Assembly (NCBI RefSeq): GCF_050948215.1
Contig: NC_135149.1
Coordinates: forward strand, 2,232,001 to 2,296,000
Source: Halictus rubicundus
Taxonomy: Eukaryota; Arthropoda; Insecta; Hymenoptera; Halictidae
Direction: 5' to 3'
DNA: 64,000 nt
Within the stretch, counting starts at the first letter, position 1. Every line of letters starts with the position of its first letter. Both the position numbers and the translations under genes were made by a program. The notes beneath the pieces were generated by a model, which was not told the DNA's origin, searched no databases, and worked only from the letters and a program-made list of their open reading frames with translations. This document shows, in pieces, positions 62,801 through 64,000 of this stretch.

Positions 62801-64000
62801 ATTTTTCGCTATACAATTCATTCGATGTAATCTAGTTATTTAACTAAGTAAATATTTCATAGAAACGTCCAATTTTCGTCGCATCGTTTCTTTTTTGGTT
62901 TTACTTTTCCATTCCGAGTCTCCTAATAATTCAACGAGCGTGCAGTTTGATCGAACTCTGATGCGAACCGATTGGGAGTCAGCAGGAATGGATGCGTACC
63001 ATCGTTTGTCGTCTACTTTACTCGTTGTATGCTGAAAATAAGGAACAAGACATTTTCTGTAATCGGAACGTTCGAACATCGAATCATTGTATAATTTCGT
63101 GCCACCAGTTTGCCTGTTACCGAATTCCTTGGACACAAAATAAATAAGTGTCTTTTGAAAGACTATCTTTTCGTGTCATCTTACCGCGCGTACATCGTCG
63201 AGTCTTCCAACATCATAGGGTGATCGTGCCGCTGTATGAAATTTGTGTTCCTCGCCTCACCCGAATGTTGCCTGTTGTCTGTTGCCTTCTGTTTTCTGCT
63301 TTCCTAGCTTCCTGCCTCGACGTTCTTCTCCGCTTTGGATCGCTCCGCTCCGCGCCGCGTTTTTGTTGACCGTAATGTGAAACCCAGCTGGACTTGCCAG
63401 CCACTTTACGTGGGAGTATGCTAGATCGCCGTTGAGCGCTGCATGAAACAACGTTGATCGCGCCTTTCAGAAAATTTGAAATCGTTGCGCATGCAGTCAA
63501 TGATTTTCTTGCGAAAATCTTTGCTTTCTTTCTATTCTTTCTTTCGTGTTTATCAATGTTTGTTCCGTTTCTTTTTCCATAGTTGACACTTTGCATCTAA
63601 ATTGTTCGTTCGTGTGATTCTTCTTCGTACTGTTATTGTCATCAATTTGTCCCCCCCTTTTTTTTTTACTGTAACGATGCTTTTATAGTGTAAGTGCTCC
63701 GTTGAACCGTGATCGGATGCACGTGCAGCTCACATGTGTATTCGGGAAACGGGGGCGGAGCGGAACAAGTCGGACGAGAGGGGGGTGAAACAAGAGCGTG
63801 AAAGAACGTGAAAAAGGGGATTCTAGAGGAAACGGAGAAAGCCGCAAAGCTTAGTCATTCATGAGCAAGCTGTTGGTGCGGTGAAACAGAACTCGCGGCG
63901 GTTTGGTGTCGATCAAATTGCAAGACGACTTACCGATAACGGCGTAACGCGCAGCATGGCTGCACGGAGAAACGAGGAATCCTCGAAACAACGTTATCAA
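62801..64000. other. Right-edge spacer, no gene supported
   Basis: A minus-strand frame at 62840-63136 has a possible splice acceptor inside it but no recognised content. The last 300 bases are GC-richer and could be the promoter or 5' UTR of a gene beyond the window. Confidence 0.4.

Noticed and set aside
62840..63136. 98-codon minus-strand open frame near the right edge
   Set aside because: No recognisable domain, no partner exon, and codon content like background. An internal CAG acceptor keeps a terminal exon possible, but it is not supported.
1..64000. tRNA, rRNA or CRISPR features
   Set aside because: None seen by eye: no tRNA-like arm pattern and no regularly spaced direct repeats. 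tRNAscan-SE and Rfam searches would be decisive.

Overview
This is a eukaryotic window with an insect gene style: spliced genes, short introns with GT-AG borders, AT-rich spacers and many microsatellites. The gene at the left edge is feminizer/transformer, the sex-determination splicing factor, in the bee-like form (N-terminal Arg-rich coiled segment, SR domain, Pro-rich C-terminus). Hymenoptera, most likely a bee, is the best reading. No intact second copy like Apis csd follows it here, so a non-Apis bee is likelier, but that is an inference.

Layout, left to right. 123-3803 (+) fem, with a sex-regulated intron at 795-2706. 3804-7873 is non-coding and holds a truncated duplicate of the start of fem (5775-5912) and a weak LTR-like stretch. 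7874-9522 (+) SLC35F6-type transporter. 10939-15033 (-) ATP-citrate synthase. 15034-20905 is non-coding and holds a Tc1/mariner-type foldback element. 20906-22418 (-) STK16-type kinase. 22879-23151 (+) a 59-residue single-pass membrane microprotein. 23624-27008 (-) ABCB6. 28162-30344 (+) TEX10/IPI1. 30766 to about 36984 (-) a P5B ATPase of the ATP13A3 type. 36985-47269 is a 10 kb non-coding stretch with a Transib-like 1.9 kb palindrome (40390-42286) enclosing a TTAA-flanked MITE, and a second mariner-type foldback element (43836-44427). 47270-49479 (-) HROB. 49987-50783 (-) DJ-1. 52685-61471 (+) Atrophin/RERE (Grunge). 61472-64000 is probably Atrophin 3' UTR and spacer.

The genes are unrelated single-copy housekeeping or developmental genes, each with its own promoter. 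STK16 and the microprotein are divergent, as are ABCB6 and TEX10, and DJ-1 and Atrophin; SLC35F6 and ACLY, the microprotein and ABCB6, and TEX10 and ATP13A3 are convergent. The most notable signals are the fem remnant next to fem, the GAAGAT cluster in the sex-regulated fem intron, and the Transib-like palindrome, whose right end carries the heptamer CACAGTG and which is bounded by a GC-rich 5-bp duplication. Exon coordinates were worked out by hand from reading frame and splice phase, and phases close for all genes except the 5' end of ATP13A3.
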